Part shown: positions 1 to 6,267 of the stretch, one piece after another
How the letters are laid out: each line of letters starts with the position of its first letter
How positions within the stretch are numbered: the first letter of the stretch is position 1
Assembly (NCBI GenBank): GCA_937967875.1
Contig: CALBTQ010000625.1
Coordinates: forward strand, 1-9,753
DNA length: 9,753 nucleotides
Origin: an uncultured Pseudomonadota bacterium
Lineage (GTDB): Bacteria > Lernaellota > Lernaellaia > Lernaellales > Lernaellaceae
Direction of reading: 5' to 3'
Program-made: the position numbers and the translations under genes
Notes under the pieces: generated by a model
What the model was told of the DNA's origin: nothing
Seen by the model: only the letters and a program-made list of their open reading frames with translations
The model's database searches: none

Positions 1-1404
1 TACACGACCAAGGAATGGACCGACGCGGTGGAAGAGGGCAGCGTCATTCTGCCGTTGAAGAAAAACGGTGCGGGTTACGAGGGCGAATTGCTCGGCCCGC
101 CCGACGCGCTGGTCGAAGGCGCGCCGGAAATGAAGATTCCCTTCGCGTTGCTCGACGGCAAAAACGGCGCGCGCACGCTCAAGCTGCCCGACCGGGAAAT
201 CAAACTCGAAGAAGGCAAGTTCACCGAGTGGGTGCGCCTGTCGTTCCAGGCCAGTCTGCGCATCAAGGTCAACGGCATCGCGCGTTTTCTGCTGACGCGT
301 TACGCGGGCGAACCGGCGCTGTACGTCTCGCCGATCAACCTCGATCCGGAAAAACCGGCGTTTCCCATCAGCCACCCGGCGGCGTATTCGATGTACCTGT
401 CCAAGCTCAACGGACCCTACGCCAACCTGGGGTTGGCCGAGGATACCTGGGTGCTCAACGAGGGGCTGATCAGCGACGAGCTGTTCCTCGAAGAGACCTA
501 CCTGATCAACGACGAACGCGAGAAGATGTTCAACGACGCGCTGGCCAAAACCAAGAGCGGTCTGGTCGTGTGCGTGTTCGACGGCACCGACCGCATTCAG
601 CACATGTTCTTCCGCTACCTGGTCGACGATCACCCCGCGTTGCGCGGCAAGCAGCGCTCGCCGGCCGGCGAAACGGCCGTGCTGGATCTGTATAAGAAAA
701 TGGACGCCCTGCTGGCGCGCACGCTCAAGAAGCTGAAGAAAAACGACGTGCTCTTCGTGATGAGCGACCACGGCTTCAAGCCGTTCAACCGCGGCATCAA
801 CCTCAACTCGTGGCTGCATCAGAACGGTTATCTTTTTCTCAAAGATGAAAGCAAATCGGGCAAGTGGCTCTCGAACGTCGATTGGTCCAAAACCCGGGCG
901 TATCAAGTCGGCCTGGGCGGCATGTACCTGAACATCAAGGGCCGCGAGCGCCACGGGATCGTCGAGCCGGGCGAGGAAGCGACCGCTTTGAAGCGCGAGC
1001 TGATCGACAAGCTTTCCGGTCTGCACGACGAGCAAAAAAACGCCACGGCGATCAACCAGGTGTGGGACGCCGAGGAGCTGTACACCGGCCCGTACAAAGG
1101 CAACGCGCCGGATTTGATCATCGGTTACAACATCGGCTATCGCGCCGGATGGGACGGGACGACCGGCGTGGTCAACGACACGGTCATCGACGACAACGTC
1201 AAGGCCTGGAGCGGCGACCATTGCGTCGATCCGCGGCTGGCGTCGGGCGTGTTGTTCACCAATTTCAAACTCAACAATGACGATCCGTCGATTATGGATA
1301 TCGCGCCGACGGTGCTATACTTATTGGGTGTGCAAAAGCCGGGATACATGGACGGCGCATCCCTGCTGCAAGAAAAGAAATCCGGAAAGGAGGCGGCGTC
1401 ATGA
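1..1404 (+). CDS. AlkP-superfamily phosphohydrolase/phosphomutase (COG3379-like), 5' end missing
   Basis: This is the 3' part of a metal-dependent hydrolase of the alkaline phosphatase/type I phosphodiesterase superfamily. The frame is open from base 1, and 467 residues are present. Counting from the first codon, the metal-ligand motifs of the C-terminal half are intact: D197 and H201 in FDGTDRIQHMFF, D256-H257 in MSDHGF, and H407 in SGDH. The N-terminal metal aspartate and the Ser/Thr nucleophile lie upstream of the window. The protein aligns along its length with the next gene (shared blocks LYVSPIN.DP..PA.PIS, HMF, MSDHGF, NAPDL.IGY, GDHC). By that alignment base 1 corresponds to about residue 208 of the neighbour, so about 207 residues are missing. 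The GTG at 28 is internal, not a start. The substrate is unknown; family members hydrolyse phosphomono- or diesters or transfer phosphate. The stop overlaps the next start (ATGA), so the two are translationally coupled. The family is clear, the specific function is not. Confidence 0.9.
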   Translation, partial: YTTKEWTDAVEEGSVILPLKKNGAGYEGELLGPPDALVEGAPEMKIPFALLDGKNGARTLKLPDREIKLEEGKFTEWVRLSFQASLRIKVNGIARFLLTRYAGEPALYVSPINLDPEKPAFPISHPAAYSMYLSKLNGPYANLGLAEDTWVLNEGLISDELFLEETYLINDEREKMFNDALAKTKSGLVVCVFDGTDRIQHMFFRYLVDDHPALRGKQRSPAGETAVLDLYKKMDALLARTLKKLKKNDVLFVMSDHGFKPFNRGINLNSWLHQNGYLFLKDESKSGKWLSNVDWSKTRAYQVGLGGMYLNIKGRERHGIVEPGEEATALKRELIDKLSGLHDEQKNATAINQVWDAEELYTGPYKGNAPDLIIGYNIGYRAGWDGTTGVVNDTVIDDNVKAWSGDHCVDPRLASGVLFTNFKLNNDDPSIMDIAPTVLYLLGVQKPGYMDGASLLQEKKSGKEAAS

Positions 1405-3422
1405 GCCGCAACAAAATTACGCGTCGTCGGTTCCTGCAAGGGCTGGCGGCCGGCACGGCCGGCGTGGCCCTTGGCTGCGGCGACGAAAGCAATGTAAGTT
1501 TGCCCACCGCCACCCAAGACGGCACGCGGGTGATCGTTGTGGGTTTCGACGGGCTCGATCCGCTGCTGGTGCGCCAGTGGATGGACGAGGGCCGGCTGCC
1601 CAATTTTTCGCGCCTGGCCCAGACGGGCGGCTTCAGTTCGTTGGGAACATCGGTTCCACCGCAGAGCCCGGTGGCGTGGTCGAACTTCATCACCGGTAAG
1701 AATCCCGGCGGGCATGACATTTTTGATTTTATCCATCGCGATCCAAGAACCTATCTGCCGTTCCTTTCGACGAGTAAAACCGAGGCGCCCGAGAAATTCT
1801 GGCACATCGGCAAATACATGATCCCCAGCGACAGCGCCGGCGTGAAGCTGATGCGCAAGGGCAAAGCCTTCTGGGAGTATCTGGGCGAGGCGGGCATCCC
1901 CACGACGATCTTCGCTGTACCCAGCAACTACCCGCCGGTCGAGGGGCCGTTCCGCTCGCTGTCGGGCATGGGCACGCCCGACCTGCACGGCGGCTACGGC
2001 AGCTTCTCGTACTTCACCGACGATCCGCCGCAACTGGCCGAGGGCGAGGAGATCACCGGCGGCAACGTCTACCCGGTGCAGGTGATTGAAGGGCAGGTCA
2101 AAGGCAAGATCATCGGGCCGAAGAACACGTTCGTCGAAGTGGCGGAGAACGATCCGGCGCCCGATTCGGAAGTACCGTTCAACGTGTTTATCGACCCGAC
2201 CGCCGACACCGCGTTGCTGGAAGTGAGCGACGAGCAGTTCGTATTGCAGGTCGGCGAATGGACCGACTGGGTGCAACTGCGTTTCGAAATGGTGCCGCTG
2301 GTGGTCACCGTCAAGGGCATGGTGCGCTTTCTGCTCAAGAGCGTGCGGCCATTCAAGCTGTATGTCTCGCCGATCAACATCGATCCGCGCGAGCCGGCGA
2401 TGCCCATTTCCACGCCGCCGGAATATTCCGCCGAACTGTGCGAGGCGCGCGGCGGGCCGTTCCACACGCAGGGCATTCCCGAGGACACCAAGGCCCTGTC
2501 CTCGCAGGTGTTCGACAACAAGGAATTTCTCGAGCAGGCGCACTCAGTGCTGGCCGAGCGGCTGGACCTGTATCACTACGAGCTCGACCGTTTCCAGGAC
2601 GGTCTGTTGTTCTTCTACTTCTCCAGCTCCGACCAGATCACGCACATGTTCTGGCGCACGATGGACCACGATCACCCGGCCTACGTGCCGGAGAAGGACG
2701 AGGCGTTCACGAATGTCGTGCGCGACACCTACGAGCGTTTCGACAAGATACTCGGCGAGGCGATGGAGAAGCTCGACGATAAGACCACGTTATTGGTGAT
2801 GAGCGACCACGGCTTCGCGCCGTACTACAAGTCGTTCCACCTCTCGACGTGGCTGCTGGACAACGGCTACGTCAAGCTGCGCGACCCGTCCGACCGCGAT
2901 TCGGAATTTCTGCAGAACGTCAACTGGTGGGGCACCAAGGCGTACACGCTGGGCATCAACAGCATGTATCTGAATTTGATCGGTCGCGAAGGCAAGGGCG
3001 TGGTCGGAGCCGCCGACGCCGATCGACTGCTCGATGAGATCCGCGAGAAGCTTTTGCAGGTCGTCGATCCGGAAACCGGCCGGCACGTTATCAGCCACGC
3101 TTACAAGGGCTCGGAAGTTTACCAGGGCGAGTATGCCAAGAACGCGCCCGATTTGGTGATCGGCTATGCGCGCGGCTATCGCGGCAGTTGGGAAACGGCG
3201 CTGGGCAAGTTCCCGCGCGGCTCGCTGCTGCGGCCCAACACCGACGAATGGGGCGGCGATCACTGCATGGCCGCGGAAGAGGTGCCGGGCAGTCTGTTCG
3301 CCAGCAAACCGATCGAGCTGGTCGGCGCGTCGCTGGTGGATCTGCCGGTGACGATTCTGGAGTTGTTCGGCCTGCCGCGGCCGAATGACATGATCGGGAA
3401 AAACGTCTTTACGGGAAAATAG
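1401..3422 (+). CDS. Tat-exported AlkP-superfamily phosphohydrolase, probable lipoprotein
   Basis: Complete 673-residue hydrolase of the AlkP/type I phosphodiesterase superfamily, paralogous to the preceding gene. Residues 8-14 (RRRFLQG) form a twin-arginine motif, followed by a short Ala/Gly-rich segment and ALGC at 23-26. This suggests Tat export and lipid attachment at C26, although the lipobox is not ideal (Ala at -3). Catalytic elements in order are D50 in GFDGLDP, S89 in PPQSPVAWSNF as likely nucleophile, D411 and H415 in SSDQITHMFW, D469-H470 in MSDHGF, and H621 in GGDH. This is a complete two-metal site, so an active enzyme in the periplasm is expected. The insert between S89 and D411 is large and contains the beta-rich stretch shared with the preceding gene. 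AAAGGAGG at 1386-1393, 7 nt before the ATG, supports the start. Substrate cannot be read from the sequence. Confidence 0.93.
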   Translation: MSRNKITRRRFLQGLAAGTAGVALGCGDESNVSLPTATQDGTRVIVVGFDGLDPLLVRQWMDEGRLPNFSRLAQTGGFSSLGTSVPPQSPVAWSNFITGKNPGGHDIFDFIHRDPRTYLPFLSTSKTEAPEKFWHIGKYMIPSDSAGVKLMRKGKAFWEYLGEAGIPTTIFAVPSNYPPVEGPFRSLSGMGTPDLHGGYGSFSYFTDDPPQLAEGEEITGGNVYPVQVIEGQVKGKIIGPKNTFVEVAENDPAPDSEVPFNVFIDPTADTALLEVSDEQFVLQVGEWTDWVQLRFEMVPLVVTVKGMVRFLLKSVRPFKLYVSPINIDPREPAMPISTPPEYSAELCEARGGPFHTQGIPEDTKALSSQVFDNKEFLEQAHSVLAERLDLYHYELDRFQDGLLFFYFSSSDQITHMFWRTMDHDHPAYVPEKDEAFTNVVRDTYERFDKILGEAMEKLDDKTTLLVMSDHGFAPYYKSFHLSTWLLDNGYVKLRDPSDRDSEFLQNVNWWGTKAYTLGINSMYLNLIGREGKGVVGAADADRLLDEIREKLLQVVDPETGRHVISHAYKGSEVYQGEYAKNAPDLVIGYARGYRGSWETALGKFPRGSLLRPNTDEWGGDHCMAAEEVPGSLFASKPIELVGASLVDLPVTILELFGLPRPNDMIGKNVFTGK

Positions 3423-3434
3423 CGAGGTAAGGGG

Positions 3435-3626
3435 ATGTTCGGACCCAAAGTGAAACTGGACAAGGACCTGTATGCGCGCGTGAAGAAATTCGCCGACTTG
3501 GCCGGCTATGCGTCGGTCGAGGAGTTCGTCAGCCACGTGCTGGAGAAGGAACTGGCGCAGATCGGCGAAGGCGACAGCGAGGAAGAAATCAAGAAGAAGC
3601 TGCAAGGGCTCGGTTACATCAGCTAA
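3435..3626 (+). CDS. small ribbon-helix-helix-like protein with C-terminal LGYI tail
   Basis: A 63-residue protein. Residues 5-13 (KVKLDKDLY) fit the short beta strand, and about 14-23 and 27-40 (SVEEFVSHVLEKEL) fit the two helices, of a MetJ/Arc/CopG-type fold. RHH proteins usually dimerise and bind DNA. After a charged linker (GEGDSEEE) the chain ends in a helix and LQGLGYIS. From memory, similar L..LGYI endings occur at the C-termini of many sulfatase/AlkP-type enzymes, so the tail may instead relate it to its hydrolase neighbours. It sits 12 nt after the phosphohydrolase and 15 nt before the membrane protein gene. GAGG at 3424-3427 precedes the ATG by 7 nt. Either an operon regulator or an accessory protein is possible. 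The gene is well supported and the fold is plausible, but the role is unknown. Confidence 0.8.
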   Translation: MFGPKVKLDKDLYARVKKFADLAGYASVEEFVSHVLEKELAQIGEGDSEEEIKKKLQGLGYIS

Positions 3627-3641
3627 AGGATGCGACGGTAG

Positions 3642-4463
3642 ATGCTCACAATTTCCAACGGCCTGAGCGCGGCGTTTTCCCTGGTCATGGCGCCGTTCGT
3701 TAAATTGCCGCTGACCGGCATGATCATCATCAGTGTGCTCACCGGCGTGCTGATGCTGATCATCTATAAGTACACCTCGAACCAGGACGGCATTACGCGC
3801 GCCAAGGATCGCATCAAGGCGCATTTTCTGGCCATTATGCTTTACAAAGACAGCCTGGGCGTGCTGCTCAAGTCGATCGGCAATATCCTGCGCTGGAACG
3901 CGGTGTACATGGCGCACCAGTTGCGGCCGCTGGCGGTGATGATCGTGCCGGTGCTGCTGCTTTTGGTGCAGCTCAATTTCTGGTACGGCTACCGGCCCTA
4001 TCAGGTCGGCGAGGAAGCGGTGATCAACGTGCGGGTCGACAAGAAGGTCAACCTGTTCGAGACGCCCGCGACGATGACCGCCGACGAGGGCGTGCAGGTG
4101 CAGACCGCCGCCGTGCGTCAACCGCTGAGCGGCGAAATCGCCTGGCGGGTGAAGGCGCTGACGCCGGGCGAGCACACGCTGACGATCGACGTGGGCGGGC
4201 AGACGGCCACCAAGCGGTTCGTCGTCGGCGACACACAGCGACTCGTTCGTCTCGCGCCGCAGCGGCACAACGGCAACTTCTGGGACGGTCTGCTGTATCC
4301 GGGCGAGAAGCAACTCGCCGGCGCCATTACCGTCGTCAACGTGAATTATCCCGGCGTGGAAATGAACGTTCTGGGCTGGGAGATGCATTGGATCATCGTG
4401 TATTTTGTGTTGTCCATTCTCTTCGGCCTTTCGATGAAGGGCCTGTTCCACGTGGATATTTAA
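3642..4463 (+). CDS. uncharacterised membrane protein, three TM helices and a periplasmic beta domain
   Basis: A 273-residue protein of unknown function. Predicted helices are at about 24-42 (GMIIISVLTGVLMLIIY), 96-115 (PLAVMIVPVLLLLVQL) and 249-264 near the C-terminus. Between the first two lies a basic, likely cytoplasmic helical segment (about 45-95, ITRAKDRIKAHFLAIMLYKDSLG). Residues 120-247 form a polar, strand-rich region that should be periplasmic. The first half (TM, charged amphipathic helices, then a TM preceded by QLRPL) resembles the layout of Oxa1-superfamily proteins such as DUF106/EMC3, but that resemblance is of pattern only. The start is forced: the in-frame ATG at 3630 meets a stop at 3639-3641. 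AAAGGA at 3625-3630 lies 11 nt upstream. I recall similar proteins beside AlkP-type hydrolases in other environmental bacteria, so a role with the two phosphohydrolases is inferred, not shown. Confidence 0.85.
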   Translation: MLTISNGLSAAFSLVMAPFVKLPLTGMIIISVLTGVLMLIIYKYTSNQDGITRAKDRIKAHFLAIMLYKDSLGVLLKSIGNILRWNAVYMAHQLRPLAVMIVPVLLLLVQLNFWYGYRPYQVGEEAVINVRVDKKVNLFETPATMTADEGVQVQTAAVRQPLSGEIAWRVKALTPGEHTLTIDVGGQTATKRFVVGDTQRLVRLAPQRHNGNFWDGLLYPGEKQLAGAITVVNVNYPGVEMNVLGWEMHWIIVYFVLSILFGLSMKGLFHVDI

Positions 4464-4466
4464 CCG

Positions 4467-5318
4467 ATGGAAAAATTGATCGATCTGCATGCGCACACGA
4501 CCGCGTCGGACGGGTCGCTCACCCCGACGCAGTTGGTGCAATTGGCGCGGGACAGCGGTTTGGGCGCGGTGGCGATCACCGATCACGACACCATCGACGG
4601 CGTTGCGGAAGGACTGGCCGCCGGCGCGCAGATGGGTTTCGAGGTCGTGCCCGGCGTCGAACTTTCCACCGATTTGCGCGGCAAGACAGTGCATGTGCTC
4701 GGCTATTTCATCAATGGTGAGAACGATCATCTGGCTGAAAAACTGGCCTGGGCCAAGCGGGTGCGCGCCGAACGCAACGACCGGATCATCGCGCGCTTCA
4801 ACGAGCTGGGCATCGCGATGACCCTCGACGAAGTGCGCGCCGAAGCCGGCGGCGACGTGATCGGCCGACCGCACTTCGCGCGAGTGTTACTCAAGAAGGG
4901 CGCGGTCGCCACGGTGCAGGAGGCCTTCGACATTTACCTGGATCGCAAGGGCAAGGCCTACGTGCCCAAATTCCGCTTCACGCCCGAGGAGTCGGTGTCT
5001 CTGATTCTTCAGGCGGACGGGCTGCCGGTGCTGGCGCATCCGGGCCTGTACAAGTGGTCGCCGCTGGAGTTGGATGAAGCGGTGGGCGATCTGGTCGCGC
5101 TGGGGCTGGTCGGGCTCGAGGTGCTCTACAGTACGCACCTGCCGGCGCAGGTGTTGATCTACAACGACATTGCCCAACGACATCGTCTGTTGCCGACTGG
5201 CGGTTCGGATTATCACGGGCAGACCAAGCCCGACATCCAACTGGGCAGCGGCATGGGCGATCTGCATGTGCCCTATGCCTGGCTGGCGGCGCTCAAAGCG
5301 AAGGCCGGCAGGGAGTAG
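4467..5318 (+). CDS. PHP-domain phosphoesterase, RNase AM / 3',5'-nucleoside bisphosphate phosphatase-like
   Basis: A 283-residue cytoplasmic metal-dependent phosphoesterase of the PHP family, with the full set of ligands. These are H8 and H10 in DLHAHTTASDG, D15, D39-H40 in ITDHDT, E65 in PGVE, H76, H136 in GRPHFA, H191 in LAHPG, and D248/H250 in GGSDYHG. Length and the GRPHFA insert fit the YciV/TrpH (Rnm) group. Characterised members dephosphorylate 3',5'-nucleoside bisphosphates and trim short 5' RNA ends in a trinuclear metal site. Assignment to that group is by motif pattern; other PHP phosphoesterases (e.g. histidinol phosphatase-like) are less likely because they lack this insert. The gene starts only 3 nt after the membrane-protein stop and has no clear Shine-Dalgarno sequence (upstream TGGATATTTAACCG), so translation probably depends on coupling to the upstream gene. 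Confidence 0.9.
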   Translation: MEKLIDLHAHTTASDGSLTPTQLVQLARDSGLGAVAITDHDTIDGVAEGLAAGAQMGFEVVPGVELSTDLRGKTVHVLGYFINGENDHLAEKLAWAKRVRAERNDRIIARFNELGIAMTLDEVRAEAGGDVIGRPHFARVLLKKGAVATVQEAFDIYLDRKGKAYVPKFRFTPEESVSLILQADGLPVLAHPGLYKWSPLELDEAVGDLVALGLVGLEVLYSTHLPAQVLIYNDIAQRHRLLPTGGSDYHGQTKPDIQLGSGMGDLHVPYAWLAALKAKAGRE

Positions 5319-5321
5319 ACG

Positions 5322-6011
5322 ATGAGCAAGCAAGCGGTGGTGCTGGTCAGCGGCGGTCTGGACAGCGCGACCGTGCTGGCCGGGGCGATCGCCGACGGTT
5401 ACCGGGTGCACGCGCTGACCTTCGCCTACGGCCAGCGGCACGCGATCGAGGTCGAGCGCGCCAAAGCGCTTTGCGCCGCGTTGGGCGTGACTAGGCACAT
5501 CATCGTTCCGCTGGACATGACCTGGATCGGCGGGTCGGCGCTGACCGATCCGGCGACGCCGGTGCCCAAAAGCCGGTCTGACGAGGAGATCGGGCAGGGC
5601 ATCCCCATTACATATGTACCGGCCCGCAACGCCGTTTTCCTTACGATGGCTCTGGCTTATGCCGAAGCGAATGAAATTTTCGACCTGTTTATCGGTGTGA
5701 ACGCGCTCGATTACAGCGGCTACCCGGATTGCCGGCCGGAGTTTATTGAGTCTTTTGCGCGGACCGCGAACCTCGCCACGCGGGCAGGCGTTGAAAAAGA
5801 AGGCAAATTTCAAATACATACGCCGTTAATGCAACTGACCAAAGCGCAGATCGTGCTGCGGGCGAAGGCGCTGAATGTCGATTTGGCGCTCACTCATTCG
5901 TGCTATGATCCGACGCCGGAAGGGCGTCCGTGCGGTAAGTGCGATAGCTGCATTTTACGGGCAAAGGGATTTGCCGAAGCCGGGATCATTGACCCGGCAG
6001 TTAATAAGTGA
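5322..6011 (+). CDS. queC: 7-cyano-7-deazaguanine (preQ0) synthase QueC
   Basis: QueC converts 7-carboxy-7-deazaguanine to preQ0 with ATP and ammonia, a step in queuosine and 7-deazaguanine synthesis in the cytoplasm. The 229-residue length is normal for the family. The PP-loop SGGLDS is at 10-15, followed by FAYGQRH (34-40), YVPARN (98-103), [17 protein letters not shown] (125-141) and the zinc site C194, C204, C207, C210 (C-X9-C-X2-C-X2-C). GGGAG at 5311-5315 precedes the ATG by 6 nt, and the gene begins 3 nt after the PHP gene. It is the last gene of the run; downstream comes an A+T-rich control region with no GC-stem/T-run terminator that I could find. No queD, queE, queF or tgt is in the window, so other steps must be encoded elsewhere. 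Confidence 0.97.
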   Translation: MSKQAVVLVSGGLDSATVLAGAIADGYRVHALTFAYGQRHAIEVERAKALCAALGVTRHIIVPLDMTWIGGSALTDPATPVPKSRSDEEIGQGIPITYVPARNAVFLTMALAYAEANEIFDLFIGVNALDYSGYPDCRPEFIESFARTANLATRAGVEKEGKFQIHTPLMQLTKAQIVLRAKALNVDLALTHSCYDPTPEGRPCGKCDSCILRAKGFAEAGIIDPAVNK

Positions 6012-6054
6012 ATAATTAAAAGCCTGATTGAACATCCTTAACGCGTCATTTTAA

Positions 6055-6066
6055 TTACAATTGTAA
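6055..6066. repeat. 12-bp perfect palindrome TTACAATTGTAA
   Basis: TTACAATTGTAA reads the same on both strands. It lies about 130-145 nt upstream of the predicted sigma54 start site (about 6199), the range where enhancer sites of sigma54 activators usually sit. The half-site TTACAA recurs at 6100-6105. The surroundings are A+T-rich, so chance is not excluded. Confidence 0.45.
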
Positions 6067-6067
6067 A

Positions 6068-6101
6068 AACATTTACCAGAACTATTACTTTTGGTAATGT
6101 T
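6068..6101. repeat. imperfect inverted repeat, possible activator site or weak hairpin
   Basis: The left arm AACATTTACCA (6068-6078) pairs with the right arm TGGTAATGTT (6092-6101), with one bulged T and a 13-nt gap. AATGTT occurs twice in direct order at 6096-6101 and 6105-6110. AACATTT (6068-6074) can also pair with AAATGTT (6104-6110). The stem is A+T-rich without a T-run, so a protein-binding site 100-130 nt upstream of the start is more likely than a terminator. Confidence 0.4.
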
Positions 6102-6126
6102 ACAAATGTTCTAATATTATGTTTCG

Positions 6127-6156
6127 TTGTCAACCGAATTTAATCTTGCATAAAAT
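6127..6156 (+). promoter_or_regulatory. candidate sigma70-type promoter
   Basis: TTGTCA (6127-6132), an 18-nt spacer and TAAAAT (6151-6156) each match the -35 and -10 consensus in five of six positions. The start would fall near 6163, inside the palindrome at 6159-6171. In an A+T-rich region such matches arise easily, so it ranks below the sigma54 element. Confidence 0.35.
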
Positions 6157-6158
6157 CA

Positions 6159-6171
6159 AGCTGTTACAGCT
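6159..6171. promoter_or_regulatory. 13-nt palindrome AGCTGTTACAGCT beside the promoter
   Basis: AGCTGT (6159-6164), a central T, and ACAGCT (6166-6171) form a perfect inverted repeat. It ends 1 nt before the -24 box of the sigma54 element and covers the predicted start of the sigma70-like promoter. The position suits an operator. It is not a LexA box, because CTGT and ACAG are separated by 1 nt rather than 8. The cognate regulator is unknown. Confidence 0.45.
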
Positions 6172-6172
6172 C

Positions 6173-6188
6173 TGGCATATTAATTGCT
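6173..6188 (+). promoter_or_regulatory. sigma54 (RpoN) -24/-12 promoter for the pilin operon
   Basis: TGGCAT-ATTAA-TTGCT matches the RpoN consensus TGGCAC-N5-TTGCW, with GG and GC at exactly the required spacing. Only the last base of the first block differs. Transcription would start near 6199, giving a leader of about 69 nt before the ATG at 6268. Sigma54 control, often by PilR-type activators, is well known for type IV pilin genes, so the context supports the match. An activator gene is not in the window. Confidence 0.7.
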
Positions 6189-6199
6189 GCTAGAATTTA

Positions 6200-6237
6200 A
6201 AGGTAAGGTCCGGTCGATAAGCGACCGACAAGGTAAG
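6200..6237 (+). promoter_or_regulatory. leader RNA hairpin flanked by AAGGTAAG direct repeats
   Basis: CGGTCG (6211-6216), loop ATAAG, and CGACCG (6222-6227) form a perfect 6-bp G+C-rich stem in the 5' leader. AAGGTAAG occurs just before it (6200-6207) and again just after (6230-6237), exactly 30 nt apart. The arrangement suggests a structured leader or a binding site for an RNA-binding regulator. I compared it by eye with the c-di-GMP-I riboswitch pattern and it does not fit. No T-run follows, so it is not a terminator. Confidence 0.5.
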
Positions 6238-6250
6238 TATCGTAAAACAG

Positions 6251-6257
6251 AAAGGGA
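6251..6257 (+). promoter_or_regulatory. ribosome binding site deciding the FimT-like start
   Basis: AAAGGGA ends 10 nt before the ATG at 6268. An in-frame TTG at 6184 would add 28 residues, but it lies inside the -12 box of the sigma54 promoter. It therefore could not be on that transcript, and the added residues would break the short basic prepilin leader. Confidence 0.65.
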
Positions 6258-6267
6258 ACCGGGCAAG

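Larger units (their letters stand above)
6012..6267 (+). promoter_or_regulatory. A+T-rich intergenic control region of the minor pilin operon
   Basis: This 256-base gap is the only sizeable non-coding stretch in the window. By hand count 6011-6180 has 49 G/C of 170 (29%), and 6061-6120 only 13 of 60, against more than 60% in the sampled coding line. It holds palindromes, a sigma70-like and a sigma54-type promoter, and a leader hairpin, each listed separately. No convincing intrinsic terminator for the upstream operon and no short ORF with a ribosome site was seen. Confidence 0.8.

Noticed and set aside
1137..2543. Long open frame on the - strand (468 codons) opposite the phosphohydrolases
   Set aside because: It lies fully antisense to genes with intact catalytic motifs, its translation is rich in Arg/His/Gln without any recognisable motif, and it reflects strong third-position G/C bias.
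2790..4874. 694-codon open frame on the - strand
   Set aside because: It runs antisense across four well-supported genes, has no family motif and a low-complexity His/Gln/Arg composition, as expected of a shadow frame.
6068..6101. Inverted repeat considered as the intrinsic terminator of the queC operon
   Set aside because: The stem is A+T-rich, has a bulge and a 13-nt loop, and no T-run follows it.
6159..6171. CTGT/ACAG palindrome considered as a LexA box
   Set aside because: The half-sites are 1 nt apart rather than the 8 nt of the Gram-negative LexA site.
6184..6267. Upstream TTG start that would lengthen the FimT-like protein by 28 residues
   Set aside because: The TTG is part of the sigma54 -12 box, upstream of the predicted transcript start, and the longer leader does not fit a prepilin.
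6200..6267. Leader considered as a c-di-GMP (GEMM) riboswitch, which can precede pilin genes
   Set aside because: The conserved core blocks of GEMM-I RNAs are absent; only one short hairpin and a repeat are visible.
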